Under the pieces are notes generated by a model. It was not told the DNA's origin, made no database searches, and worked only from the letters and a program-made list of their open reading frames with translations. Below are positions 34,091 to 43,610 of a stretch of 64,000 nt of DNA, piece after piece. How positions within the stretch are numbered: the stretch's first letter is position 1; every line of letters starts with the position of its first letter. The translations under genes were made by a program, and so were the position numbers. Origin of the DNA: Collimonas silvisoli (GTDB taxonomy: Bacteria > Pseudomonadota > Gammaproteobacteria > Burkholderiales > Burkholderiaceae_D); contig NZ_JAGQEG010000014.1 of the NCBI RefSeq assembly GCF_018305005.1, forward strand, positions 1-64,000, written 5' to 3'.

Positions 34091-34951
34091 CTATCTCGCC
34101 ATCAGGGTATCCAGCAGCCAGCTGCCAGCCGGCCCCAGTCCGCGTTGCCGCGACCAGACTGCATCAACCTGTATGCTTTTCGGCCAGCCGAGCACCTGCA
34201 GTTCGAGCAGGCTGTTGGCGGCAAAACGCTTGGCCAGCCAGTATGGCAACTCGGCCCAGCCAAAACCCAGCTCCGTCATTTCCAGCAGCAGCAGGTAGCT
34301 GGACGCCGTCCAGCATTTGCCGCGCCGACGCTGCACCACGTCGTCGGCGTAGGTGCTCAGGCGCAACTCGCGTGCGCCATGCAACATCTCACTGGAGATG
34401 TGTTTAGCTTTTGCCAGCGGGTGCTGCTTGCCGACGTACAAGCCGATGGCGGAGCGATCGGGGACCGATTCAAAGCCGATATCCGGCGGGTAGTCCGGCT
34501 GCGCCGCCACCAGCCCAAGATTGGCGCGTCCTTCCTGCACCAAAGAGACCACGTCGTTGCGCTCCGCAATCATGCATTCCAGTTCCAGTTCCGGATAACG
34601 CTGCTCGAAACTGGTGAGAATGTGTTCGAAACGGTCCGACTGGTAGGTGTCGGACAACACCAAGGTCAGTTGCGGCTCCAGCCCGTCAGCCAGTCGATGC
34701 GCCGATCGCTCCAGCCGGTCGGTGGCTTCCATCACTTGCTGCGCATGGACCAGCATCGCTCGCCCTTGTTCGGTCAGTGTCGGGCGGCGGGTGCTGCGAT
34801 CGAACAGTGTCAGTCCCAGATCGATTTCCAGGTTGGCGATCGCCTCGCTGACGGTGGATTGCTGTTTGCCCAGTTTGCGCGCGGCCGCAGAAAACGATCC
34901 CAGCGTGGCCGCCTCGGCAAACATGAACAGTGTTTCCAGTGAATGGCGCAT
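34091..34951 (-). CDS. LysR-family transcriptional regulator
   Basis: 286 residues. The N-terminal winged helix-turn-helix (about 3-62; FAEAATLGSFSAAARKLGKQ, STVSEAIANLEIDLGLTLFD) is followed by a periplasmic-binding-like effector domain. It is divergent from the PACE efflux gene. In Acinetobacter the related pair is AceR (LysR) and AceI, so this protein probably activates its neighbour in response to a substrate such as a polyamine or biocide. That is inferred by analogy. Confidence 0.9.
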   Translation of the reverse strand: MRHSLETLFMFAEAATLGSFSAAARKLGKQQSTVSEAIANLEIDLGLTLFDRSTRRPTLTEQGRAMLVHAQQVMEATDRLERSAHRLADGLEPQLTLVLSDTYQSDRFEHILTSFEQRYPELELECMIAERNDVVSLVQEGRANLGLVAAQPDYPPDIGFESVPDRSAIGLYVGKQHPLAKAKHISSEMLHGARELRLSTYADDVVQRRRGKCWTASSYLLLLEMTELGFGWAELPYWLAKRFAANSLLELQVLGWPKSIQVDAVWSRQRGLGPAGSWLLDTLMAR

Positions 34952-35060
34952 GGCGTGGTGGCTCCTATATATCGGTTTATCCGATGGTTATTGATTTTAT
35001 AGTATCAGGTAAATCGAAGAAAATAGCTTCATCAGAATTTATTGAAGCAATGGAGGCAAT
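34952..35060. promoter_or_regulatory. Divergent promoter region, LysR regulator / PACE efflux
   Basis: 109 AT-rich bases between the two start codons. Dyads such as ATCGG-ttt-ATCCGAT (34974 on) and TTGATTTTATAGT boxes occur, and TGGAGGC gives the efflux gene a ribosome binding site. LysR regulators bind such divergent regions. The exact T-N11-A box could not be fixed. Confidence 0.4.
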
Positions 35061-35501
35061 ATGAATACGCATAAAACCTGGGCCGAGCGTGCTACTCACG
35101 CATTGATATTTGAAGTTGTGGCAGTAGGTTTGACCGCGCCGGTACTGGCGTGGGTAATGAAGGTGCCGATGGCGCACGCGGGTTTGCTGACGCTGATGAT
35201 TTCGCTGGTGGCGATGACCTGGAACATGATTTTCAACAGCTTGTTTGAGCGCATGGAACGGCATTTGCGCCTGGTCCGTACCATGTTCATGCGGGTAGTG
35301 CACGCAATCGCATTCGAAGCCGGACTGGTGGCAATCGTGGTGCCGCTGGTTGCCTGGTGGCTGGAGATGAGTTTGCTCGATGCACTGATTCTCGACATCG
35401 GCTTGCTGCTTTTCTTCCTGCCTTACACCTTCGCCTTCAACCTGGTGTACGACAAGCTGCGCGCATCCTTGCTGAAGAAACGCGGGTTGGCCAACGCGTG
35501 A
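35061..35501 (+). CDS. PACE-family efflux protein
   Basis: 146-residue inner-membrane protein with four helices in two tandem bacterial transmembrane pair (BTP) domains, about residues 8-70 and 80-140. Helices include VVAVGLTAPVLAWVMKV and FEAGLVAIVVPLVAWWLEM. The helix-1 Glu of the PACE family is present (HALIFEVVAVG), and each half has its conserved motif (TWNMIFNSLFERMERH; PYTFAFNLVYDKLR). These proteins are proton-coupled exporters of chlorhexidine, acriflavine or short-chain diamines. GGAGG lies 6 bases before ATG. Confidence 0.9.
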   Translation: MNTHKTWAERATHALIFEVVAVGLTAPVLAWVMKVPMAHAGLLTLMISLVAMTWNMIFNSLFERMERHLRLVRTMFMRVVHAIAFEAGLVAIVVPLVAWWLEMSLLDALILDIGLLLFFLPYTFAFNLVYDKLRASLLKKRGLANA

Positions 35502-35561
35502 TAGTACATCGCATGCGCAGGCCGCATGCGATGTACTGAAGCGATCAGGCCAGCCTTGAAG

Positions 35562-35819
35562 TTATTGGAAATAACCGCTGCCGATAATCAGCGGCTTGCC
35601 GACAATGCCAGCGCCGATCAAGCGCCGCGCGACACCTTCGATTTTTGTCTGGAAGGCGCGGTAGGTGCCGAGCAAATCGAGTTTGGGATCTTTCGAATGC
35701 GACAGATCTGAAAGTGTGGTTGCTGGCACCAGGCACTGATACTGTTGAAATTCGACCATGACCGAAAACAGGATGCCGGCGTTGGTCAGGCGAGGTGCGG
35801 CAAGTACGTTGTCCATCAT
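35562..35819 (-). CDS. DUF1488-like small protein
   Basis: 85 residues in the pattern of DUF1488: a strand pair (ILFSVMVEFQQYQCLVPATT), then a helix ending AFQTKIEGVARRLIGAGI. The GGAG site 4 bases before the ATG at 35819 decides the start; the frame stays open to 35999 but the extra residues look untranslated. Function unknown. It converges with the PACE gene. Confidence 0.55.
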   Translation of the reverse strand: MMDNVLAAPRLTNAGILFSVMVEFQQYQCLVPATTLSDLSHSKDPKLDLLGTYRAFQTKIEGVARRLIGAGIVGKPLIIGSGYFQ

Positions 35820-36015
35820 GGTCTCCACGATAATACGGTTGCGCAGAGTCAGACGGGATCGATAGGGCAGGCTATCTGGCTGCCTCCCCATGGTGCACGC
35901 AAACCGCCCGGCTGGCAAGGAGAATACTGCGTCGGCAGCTAGCTGCAGATTTGTTATGCTGCTGTCGAATATCAGGTATGCGAACAATAAAGCATACAAA
36001 TATGGGGCATAAAGC

Positions 36016-36021
36016 TATAGT
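36016..36021 (+). promoter_or_regulatory. -10 box TATAGT of small RNA copy E
   Basis: Same box and same distance to the CTCCTCC stretch as copies C and D. No good -35 box is seen. Confidence 0.4.
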
Positions 36022-36026
36022 TGCGC

Positions 36027-36094
36027 CTGTCTCCTCCAATACCTCCTAGGTTTGGATTCAGCCCGCAACCGCAAGGTCCGCGGGCTTTTTTTTT
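36027..36094 (+). ncRNA. Putative anti-SD small RNA, copy E
   Basis: About 68 nt. TGTCTCCTCC, hairpin CCAA-t-ACC / GGT-TTGG with loop TCCTA, linker GATTCA, terminator GCCCGC...GCGGGC with T9, capped by ACC-GCAA-GGT. It lies between the DUF1488-like gene and the adenine deaminase gene, both on the other strand, so it is not a terminator of either. Confidence 0.6.
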
Positions 36095-36178
36095 GCCGCT
36101 CCCGAGCAGGCGCAAAAAAACCGCCGGACCGGTGTGGCGCGGCGGCTTGCGAGCAGGGTCGGAAATCGATCTGCAGAA

Positions 36179-37294
<1,116 letters not shown>

Positions 37295-37337
37295 CCCTGT
37301 TTGCCAATTTTCCGTCAACTTATTGTTGCGCTTCCGC

Positions 37338-38066
37338 TCAGTGCGAGGCGCCCAGAAACTGCTGCAATTCGAGCGTCTTGGGATTGGCAAAAATTTCCTC
37401 CGGCGGCCCGATTTCATGCACCTTGCCCTGGTGCATGAACACTACGCGGTCGCAGACTTCACGCGCAAAGCGCATTTCGTGCGTCACCATCAGCAGCGTC
37501 ATTCCTTCTTCCGCCAGCCCGCGCACCACCGTCAATACTTCGTTCACCAGTTCCGGGTCGAGCGCCGAAGTGATTTCATCGCACAGCAGGGCTTGCGGCT
37601 GCATCGTCAGCGCGCGTGCGATCGCCACCCGTTGTTGCTGGCCGCCGGAGAGCTGATCGGGATAGGCATCGAATTTTTCAGCGAGGCCGACCCGCGCCAG
37701 GTTTTCTTGCGCCGATTTGCGCGCCTCGCTTTCCGATGTTCCCTTGACGATCATCGGCGACAGCATCACGTTGCGGCCGACAGTCAGATGCGGAAACAGA
37801 TTGAATTGCTGGAAGATCATGCCGACCTTGAGGCGCAGCGCCCGCAATTCCAGTTCGGATTTGCCGAGGTGCGCGCCGGCGACGCTGATATTGCCTTCGT
37901 CTATGCTTTCCAGGCCGTTGATACAACGCAGCAGGGTGCTCTTGCCGGAGCCGCTTTTGCCGATGATGGCAATCACCTCGCCGGGTTCGACGTCGAGCCG
38001 GATGCCTTTCAGCACCTGGTTGTCGCCGAAGCTTTTCCTTACGTTATCAATGGCGATGAGTGGCAT
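37338..38066 (-). CDS. Polar amino-acid ABC transporter ATP-binding protein
   Basis: 242 residues. Walker A GKSGSGKSTLL (about 36-46), Q-loop FQQFNLFPHLTV, signature LSGGQQQRVAIARAL and Walker B ALLCDEITSALDPE are all intact. High similarity in pattern to GlnQ/HisP-type ATPases. Start at ATG 38066 with GGAAAGGAA upstream. Last gene of a minus-strand operon whose order is regulator, binding protein, permease, permease, ATPase. Confidence 0.93.
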   Translation of the reverse strand: MPLIAIDNVRKSFGDNQVLKGIRLDVEPGEVIAIIGKSGSGKSTLLRCINGLESIDEGNISVAGAHLGKSELELRALRLKVGMIFQQFNLFPHLTVGRNVMLSPMIVKGTSESEARKSAQENLARVGLAEKFDAYPDQLSGGQQQRVAIARALTMQPQALLCDEITSALDPELVNEVLTVVRGLAEEGMTLLMVTHEMRFAREVCDRVVFMHQGKVHEIGPPEEIFANPKTLELQQFLGASH

Positions 38067-38703
38067 TGAATTTCCTTTCCAGAGACTGACTGTATTTGGA
38101 CAGCGGCCAGCACAACGCAAAATACATCAGCGCCACCAGCGCATACACGGTGAACGGCTGAAACGTGGCGTTGGTGATCATAGTGCCGGCTTTCGATAGT
38201 TCGACGAAGCCGATGATGGAGGTCACGGCAGTGCCTTTGACGATTTGCACGCTGAAGCCGACCGTGGGCGGAATCGCGATGCGCAAGGCTTGCGGCAGGA
38301 TCACATGGCGCATTTGCTGCATATAGCTCATCGCCAGGCACGACGATGCTTCCCACTGGCCGCGTGGAATGGCGTCAACGCAGCCGCGCCAGATTTCGGC
38401 CAGGTAAGCGCTGCTCCAGCAAGTCAGCGCCAGGCCGGCGGCGAGCCAGGCCGGCACTTCCAGGCCAAATAAAGCCAGACCGAAAAACGCCAGGAACAAT
38501 TGCATCAGCAAGGGCGTGCCTTGAAACAGTTCGATGTACATCTTGGTCAGGCGCTGCAGCCAGGCTTGCTTGGAAGTGCGCAGGAACAAGACGATCAATC
38601 CCAGCATGCCGCCCAGAGCGAACGACGCCAGCGACAACAGCACGGTCCAGCGCAGCGCCAGCAGCAGGTTGCGGACGATATCCCATAGCGAGAACGAAAT
38701 CAT
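38047..38703 (-). CDS. Polar amino-acid ABC transporter permease (second)
   Basis: 218-residue HisM/GlnP-type inner-membrane permease with about five helices and the ATPase-contact loop (RGQWEASSCLAMSYMQQM, then LPQALRIAIP). The N-terminal segment LALRWTVLLSLASFALGGML is typical. It overlaps the first permease by four bases and the ATPase gene by 20 bases. Confidence 0.92.
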   Translation of the reverse strand: MISFSLWDIVRNLLLALRWTVLLSLASFALGGMLGLIVLFLRTSKQAWLQRLTKMYIELFQGTPLLMQLFLAFFGLALFGLEVPAWLAAGLALTCWSSAYLAEIWRGCVDAIPRGQWEASSCLAMSYMQQMRHVILPQALRIAIPPTVGFSVQIVKGTAVTSIIGFVELSKAGTMITNATFQPFTVYALVALMYFALCWPLSKYSQSLERKFNATHRH

Positions 38704-39380
38704 GCGGCCTCCCTGGCAACGGGCCGGCCAAACAGCCGGTTGCCGATCAAGCGCAACAACTGCCGCAAGCCGATCGCCAGCAGCAGATAGATCGCGGTCG
38801 ACAGCAGATACGATTCAAATGAACGGAAGTTGCGGCCCTGGATGAAGTTGGCGGCGTACGCCAGTTCTTCCACCGCAATTTGCGAACAGACGGCGGAACC
38901 CAGCATAACGATGACCACCTGGCTCGACAGCGCCGGCCAGATTTTTTGCAGGGCAGGCGGCAGGATGATGTGACGGAATATCTGCATCCTGGTCATCGCC
39001 AGGCTCAATCCGGCTTCGATCTGGCCGCGCGCTACGGCGGCGATGCCGGCGCGGATGATTTCGCAGCTGTAGGCGCCGAGATTGATCACCATTGCCAATA
39101 GCGCCGCCTCCATCTCGCTGATCTGCAAGCCTATCCCCGGCAGCCCGAAGAAAATGAAAAACAGCTGGATCAGGAACGGCGTGTTGCGGATCAGTTCAAC
39201 ATAGGTGCTGACCAGCGGCCGCAACCAACGCGGCCCTTGGGTGCGCGCCCAGGCGCCAAAGACGCCGAGCGCTATGCCGAGCAGACCGCCGATGGCGATC
39301 AGTTCGATCGTCACCAGCACGCCTTTGATGAGCACGGCGGGATAGTCGAACGGCGCTAGAAAATCGAAGTGGTAACTCAT
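38700..39380 (-). CDS. Polar amino-acid ABC transporter permease (first)
   Basis: 226-residue HisQ-type permease. KGVLVTIELIAIGGLLGIAL is the conserved opening; ELIRNTPFLIQLFFIFFGLP and the contact loop ARGQIEAGLSLAMTRMQIFR, then LPPALQKIWPA, are family signatures. About five membrane helices. Works as a heterodimer with the next permease. Confidence 0.92.
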   Translation of the reverse strand: MSYHFDFLAPFDYPAVLIKGVLVTIELIAIGGLLGIALGVFGAWARTQGPRWLRPLVSTYVELIRNTPFLIQLFFIFFGLPGIGLQISEMEAALLAMVINLGAYSCEIIRAGIAAVARGQIEAGLSLAMTRMQIFRHIILPPALQKIWPALSSQVVIVMLGSAVCSQIAVEELAYAANFIQGRNFRSFESYLLSTAIYLLLAIGLRQLLRLIGNRLFGRPVAREAA

Positions 39381-39407
39381 CTCTTGCCCTAAGATCGTAA
39401 GCTGTGC

Positions 39408-40187
39408 TTACAGACTGGCAGGCAGAGGCAGCCCCAGCCATTTCACGCTGAGCGCATTCAATTCGCCGTCTTTCTTGGTTTCGGCAAGGATCGCATTCAC
39501 TTTGTCGAGCAGCTTCTTTTCATCTTTGTTGAGGCCGATCGAGCATGGCGAATTCTTGATCAGGAATTTTGTTTCCGGTTTCTTTGGCGGATTCTTGGCG
39601 ATGATCGCGGCGGCCACTACGTTGCCGGTCGCTACCAGTTGCACCTGACCCGACAGGAAAGCGCTGATGGTGCCGTTATTGTCTTCATAGCGCTTGATGG
39701 TGGCGCTGGCGGGGGCGATCTTCGACAGTTCCAGATCTTCCACCGCACCGCGGGTTACGCCGACGGTCTTGCCGGCCAGATCGGCCGCGCTGCTGACCTT
39801 CTGATCGGCGCTGCCGAATACGCCGTTATAGAAAGGGGCATAAGCGTCGCTGAAGTCGATGACCTTTTCGCGTTCCGGATTCTTGCCGAGGCTGGAAATG
39901 ATCAGGTCGACTTTCTTGGTTTGCAGATAGGGCACGCGATTGGCGCTGGTGACCGGAACCAGTTCGACCTTGACCCCCATTTTCTTGGCAATCAACGTGG
40001 CGACATCGATGTCCAGGCCTTGCGGTTTGAGATCGCTGGTGACCGAGCCGAACGGCGGGAAGTCTTGCGGCACCGCGACTTTCAGTACGCCGTTCTTGAC
40101 GATCTGATCAAGCGCATCGGCCCTTGCGGTGCTGCTGAACAGGGCGGTCGCGACCATCGCGGCAAGCAGAATTTTTGGAAATTTCAT
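39408..40187 (-). CDS. Polar amino-acid ABC transporter substrate-binding protein
   Basis: 259 residues: signal peptide (about 1-23, ending TARA), then a family 3 solute-binding domain (GVLKVAVPQDFPPFG, DIDVATLIAKKMGVKVELVP, GKTVGVTRGAVEDL). Periplasmic receptor of the importer. The ligand is probably a polar amino acid or opine-like compound. The start lies directly after the stop of the GntR gene, so it is co-transcribed with its regulator. Confidence 0.92.
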   Translation of the reverse strand: MKFPKILLAAMVATALFSSTARADALDQIVKNGVLKVAVPQDFPPFGSVTSDLKPQGLDIDVATLIAKKMGVKVELVPVTSANRVPYLQTKKVDLIISSLGKNPEREKVIDFSDAYAPFYNGVFGSADQKVSSAADLAGKTVGVTRGAVEDLELSKIAPASATIKRYEDNNGTISAFLSGQVQLVATGNVVAAAIIAKNPPKKPETKFLIKNSPCSIGLNKDEKKLLDKVNAILAETKKDGELNALSVKWLGLPLPASL

Positions 40188-40188
40188 G

Positions 40189-40911
40189 TTAAAACTCCTT
40201 CAGCTGAGGTGATGTTGCAAAGTCGGAATTCTGTGCGAGCGGCGCCAGTGCCTGCCGTAGCGGCGACAAGGGATCGCTGCGCAGCGATTGTTCCAGGCCA
40301 GCTTCGACATTGCACAAATGATCGTGCATCAATTGTTCTGCCAGCGCCAGATCGCCGTCTTCCAGCGCGGCGACGATGCCGACGTGTTCGGCGCAGGATT
40401 GCCTGGCGTGATGCGAGGATTGGTATTGCATGGCGGTCAGCGTGGTGCGTGTGGTGAGGTCGCGCAGGGTATCGGCCAGCAAGGTGTTGCCGAATGATTC
40501 ACACAGGCAGACATGGAAATCGCCCAGCAGGAAACTGCGGGTGGCGACATCGTCGCCCTCCAGCGAGGCTTGCTCGCGTTCGACATGCCGGCGCAGCTTG
40601 CGGATGGCGTCCGGGCTGATCGGCCGGGCGTGACGCAACAGGCCCAGTTCAAGCACGCGGCGCGCTTCGAAGGCGTCGCGCGCGTCTTCCGGCGTCGGTT
40701 CGATCACATACCAGCCGCGGCGGGCGCTGACGGTGACGATGCCGCGTGTCACCAGGCGCGTCAGGGCCTCGCGGATCTGGGTCCGGCTGACGCCAAACAA
40801 TTCGGCTAGTTGCTGCTCGCCGAGCCGGGTGCCGGGCGCGAGCTTACGCGCCAGCATCGCTTCGGTAATCCGTTCGGCGATGTGGGTCGATGATTTGGCG
40901 GTGGCGGTCAT
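40189..40911 (-). CDS. GntR-family regulator with FCD domain
   Basis: 240 residues. Winged helix (about 10-75; GEQQLAELFGVSRTQIREAL) followed by the FCD effector domain (about 80-220; FHVCLCESFGNTLL, HVGIVAALEDGDLALAEQLM). First gene of the importer operon, so autoregulation of the whole operon is likely. Repeated sites lie about 45 bases upstream of the start. Confidence 0.92.
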   Translation of the reverse strand: MTATAKSSTHIAERITEAMLARKLAPGTRLGEQQLAELFGVSRTQIREALTRLVTRGIVTVSARRGWYVIEPTPEDARDAFEARRVLELGLLRHARPISPDAIRKLRRHVEREQASLEGDDVATRSFLLGDFHVCLCESFGNTLLADTLRDLTTRTTLTAMQYQSSHHARQSCAEHVGIVAALEDGDLALAEQLMHDHLCNVEAGLEQSLRSDPLSPLRQALAPLAQNSDFATSPQLKEF

Positions 40912-40954
40912 GCCGCTGTCTCAGCAAGTCGTGTGCCAGGCAGTCATTACAGGC

Positions 40955-40990
40955 TGATACACCAATCTGATATACAAGATTGATGTACCA
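40955..40990. promoter_or_regulatory. Putative GntR operator array
   Basis: TGATACACCA, TGATATACAA and TGATGTACCA start at 40955, 40968 and 40981, a 13-base period. CAATCT...AGATTG (40963-40982) also forms an inverted repeat around the middle unit. Located upstream of the gntR start, it fits an FCD-type GntR operator. Confidence 0.5.
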
Positions 40991-41105
40991 ATTCACCAAA
41001 TTGGGGTGTGCTGCCGATAATTGTCACTAAAAAGGGGAGCGGCTGCGCTTTTTTGGCACGTGCCGGGCTTTGCCTGGCGTCGAGCGGCCTACGCTGCAAT
41101 CCAGT

Positions 41106-43610
41106 TCAGCGCGATAACCACAGGACCGGATGAGAGAGGTGCCATCCCAGCGATTGCATTTGCGCTCCCGGACCAGACAGCGGAGCCTTCAAGGCCAGCG
41201 GCCGGCTGCGCATGGCGCCAGCTTCTGCTTGCAGGATTTCCCGCCACTGATGCGTGCCCTCGTCCAGCCACCAGACGCGTAACAGCTGGCGGGTGTGTTC
41301 CTTCGTCCCGCCAGCCGGGCCATCTGCCAGATAATCCTGCGACAGCCAGTCATCCTCGAGCTTTCCCTCGCGCAGAAACAAGAGCTCCTTTGCCGGCTGC
41401 CGCGGATCTTGGGCCAATAACAATCTGCAGCCGCGCGGACATGCTTGCGTATCACGACGATCATTGAATTCGACGGCGCCGTCGGGTATGGGCAAGGGCT
41501 GCCATGCCGACCCGGCGCCGTTGCTGCGTTCGATCGCCAGCCCGGGACTGGCGTTTTGGCCGACAGAGGCCGGATTGGCGGCGGGGCGGAGCAGCAGGCG
41601 CGTGACTCTGCCATCCACGTCTATGATTGTCTGCAGCTCTTCGCCATGCGTATCCTGTGTCTCCGGATCAACCGCCAGGTTTGCGCTCGCCGCGCTAAGC
41701 GACCATTGACTCTGGCCGGGCTGCTCTGACAAAGTGAATCGCTGGTAACGCGTCGCAGGCAGGAGCGGCCCCCAGCCAGCGAAATGTTCCGGGCACGCGG
41801 CGGCGGGGTCGTCGGCGGCGCTCTCGCAATCTTCATCGATCAGCGATATGCGTTTTTGCTGCATCGCTCCTCCGGCGAACACGGCGCGGCCGCCGGTCAG
41901 CCAACGTATGCCAGCGCCCGTGTGCTTGCCTGGCGACGACGCAAGACGTTCCATCTGCATCGTGGAGAGCCGCAGCCGGTAAAGCGTGGCGTCCTTGCTG
42001 CCCAGAATCGCCTCATCGTCATGCCCTTCCAGCAATATGGCGTCCCTGAGCTCCGGAATTGCCGTCGGATTGCTCCAGCGCTGGTTTTTCAGGCTGTAGA
42101 TTGCCAGCGAACCGGCGCTGCCAGGCATGTAAGACGACAAATTGGACCCCGGCGAAAAGCCGCGGTCATTGTCCTCCACCTGGCCCTTGACCAAGACACG
42201 ATCGTCGTCGAGCCAGACGACTTGCGCGCTGCCGCTGACAAACGGCAACGCAGGCAGTTGCTGGACTTGCCCCGTATCCAGATCGAGTATTTCCGCCAGG
42301 CTGCTGTAGCGCATCTGGCCGCTGCCGGTGAAGGAGAACACATGCCCGGCAGTGATGAATACATGCTTGCCTCGTTGCGCTGCGCCCGGCGCCTGCAGCG
42401 GCAATCCGAAGCTTGTGAAGTCCGGCTGCCGGCCAGGCTGCGCCGGCAATGAAACCAGCTCAGCGCCGGGGGTTCCGTAGCAGCAGTCGTTCTGCCCTCG
42501 GTGCAAGCCGCCGGCAAATGCCACTTCGGTGCGCGAGACTGCTTGCAGGACACCGCTGATGCGCTGGCGCCTGGTCGGCCCGATGACTTCCCAGAAAGCT
42601 GCGTAGCCGGTAGCGGATTGCGGCGCCGGCCGCAGCGCCAGCAGATGCTGCTCCAGATGAGCGCCTAGTACCAGCGTTCCGTCCGCTAGCACGGCGCTAG
42701 CGGGACCGGTGGCGTAGTAGGCGTCCGTACACAATGGAAACGGCAGATCGGGCAGCGCTTGCCAGGTGTTGCGTTTGGGATCATAGACATCGACCGTGCG
42801 CACATCGTGGTCGGTGCAGCGCAGGTGTTCGCCGCCGGCAGCGAGAATGCGGCCGTCGGGCAACGCAAGCAAGGTAGCGAAAGTGCGCTTGTGCGGCATA
42901 TCGGCGGCCGGTTGAACCTGTCCGTTCAGTGGCTCGATCAAGGCAGTACGCCGCGAATCGGGGCCACTGCCGCCACCTGCGGTCAGTACCCGGCCGTCGG
43001 CCAAAGTGATCGCGGCAACGCCGTAACGCGCCATGTAATTCACTTTCAAGCCGCTTGATGCGTGCGGCAGCAATCCCTTGTCCTCTACTGCAATGCCCTG
43101 TGCCGTCAGCGTCAGGCGGCGCATTTGTTCCGTATGGTTGTGCTGGTTGCGTCCCAGCACCAGGACAGAGCCGTCTTTCAAGGCGACCGCGGTTGGTTCA
43201 TCGGCGTCGAATGACGCGCTGACCTGGGTGCCATCGGCCTTCAGCAAAAGCACCGTGGATCCGATGAACCATATGCCTGTCGTGGATTGCACGACGGTAT
43301 AGCGCAGTTTGTCTGTCAACGGCAGCGCATCGATGACAAACGGGCTTGCGCTCAGGTGCTTCCAGTCGAGCCGCCACATCCGCGCTTGGGCGCCGTTCCT
43401 TTCGAAATACAAGGTTTCCCGCTCACCGGTTGCCAGCGGCACTGCAAAGGTAGTGCGCCAGGATTCCCCGGAGAGAGAGTCGATGCTGACGGGCTTATCG
43501 GCGGCTGTCACCGGCGGCTGGGGGTAAGCGGGCCCTGCAGCCAAGAATGCCAGACCCCCTGCGAGCATTGCGCACATGGCCGCGCTTGCTGGAAATCTTG
43601 TCACGCTCAT
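41106..43610 (-). CDS. Exported kelch-type beta-propeller protein
   Basis: 834 residues with a signal peptide (about 1-30, MLAGGLAFLAAGPAYPQ). Kelch-like repeats occupy about 200-470 (ITLADGRVLTAGGGSGPD, LLALPDGRILAAGGEHL, VDVYDPKRNTWQALPDLP) and continue more weakly to about 600. The C-terminal 200 residues (DTQACPRGCRLLLAQDP) have no recognised domain. Kelch proteins of this type resemble galactose-oxidase propellers, but the copper ligands are not evident. The start overlaps the stop of the FG-GAP-like gene by four bases (ATGA). Role unknown; probably surface or periplasmic. Confidence 0.72.
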   Translation of the reverse strand: MSVTRFPASAAMCAMLAGGLAFLAAGPAYPQPPVTAADKPVSIDSLSGESWRTTFAVPLATGERETLYFERNGAQARMWRLDWKHLSASPFVIDALPLTDKLRYTVVQSTTGIWFIGSTVLLLKADGTQVSASFDADEPTAVALKDGSVLVLGRNQHNHTEQMRRLTLTAQGIAVEDKGLLPHASSGLKVNYMARYGVAAITLADGRVLTAGGGSGPDSRRTALIEPLNGQVQPAADMPHKRTFATLLALPDGRILAAGGEHLRCTDHDVRTVDVYDPKRNTWQALPDLPFPLCTDAYYATGPASAVLADGTLVLGAHLEQHLLALRPAPQSATGYAAFWEVIGPTRRQRISGVLQAVSRTEVAFAGGLHRGQNDCCYGTPGAELVSLPAQPGRQPDFTSFGLPLQAPGAAQRGKHVFITAGHVFSFTGSGQMRYSSLAEILDLDTGQVQQLPALPFVSGSAQVVWLDDDRVLVKGQVEDNDRGFSPGSNLSSYMPGSAGSLAIYSLKNQRWSNPTAIPELRDAILLEGHDDEAILGSKDATLYRLRLSTMQMERLASSPGKHTGAGIRWLTGGRAVFAGGAMQQKRISLIDEDCESAADDPAAACPEHFAGWGPLLPATRYQRFTLSEQPGQSQWSLSAASANLAVDPETQDTHGEELQTIIDVDGRVTRLLLRPAANPASVGQNASPGLAIERSNGAGSAWQPLPIPDGAVEFNDRRDTQACPRGCRLLLAQDPRQPAKELLFLREGKLEDDWLSQDYLADGPAGGTKEHTRQLLRVWWLDEGTHQWREILQAEAGAMRSRPLALKAPLSGPGAQMQSLGWHLSHPVLWLSR

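Noticed and set aside
34058-34942. Plus-strand frame of 294 codons opposite the LysR gene
   Set aside because: LysR helix-turn-helix and effector domain on the minus strand are clear; the plus frame has no domain.
36027-36094. Plain terminator of the DUF1488-like or deaminase gene
   Set aside because: Both genes are on the minus strand and the T-run is on the + strand; a promoter-like box and conserved 5' part precede the hairpin.
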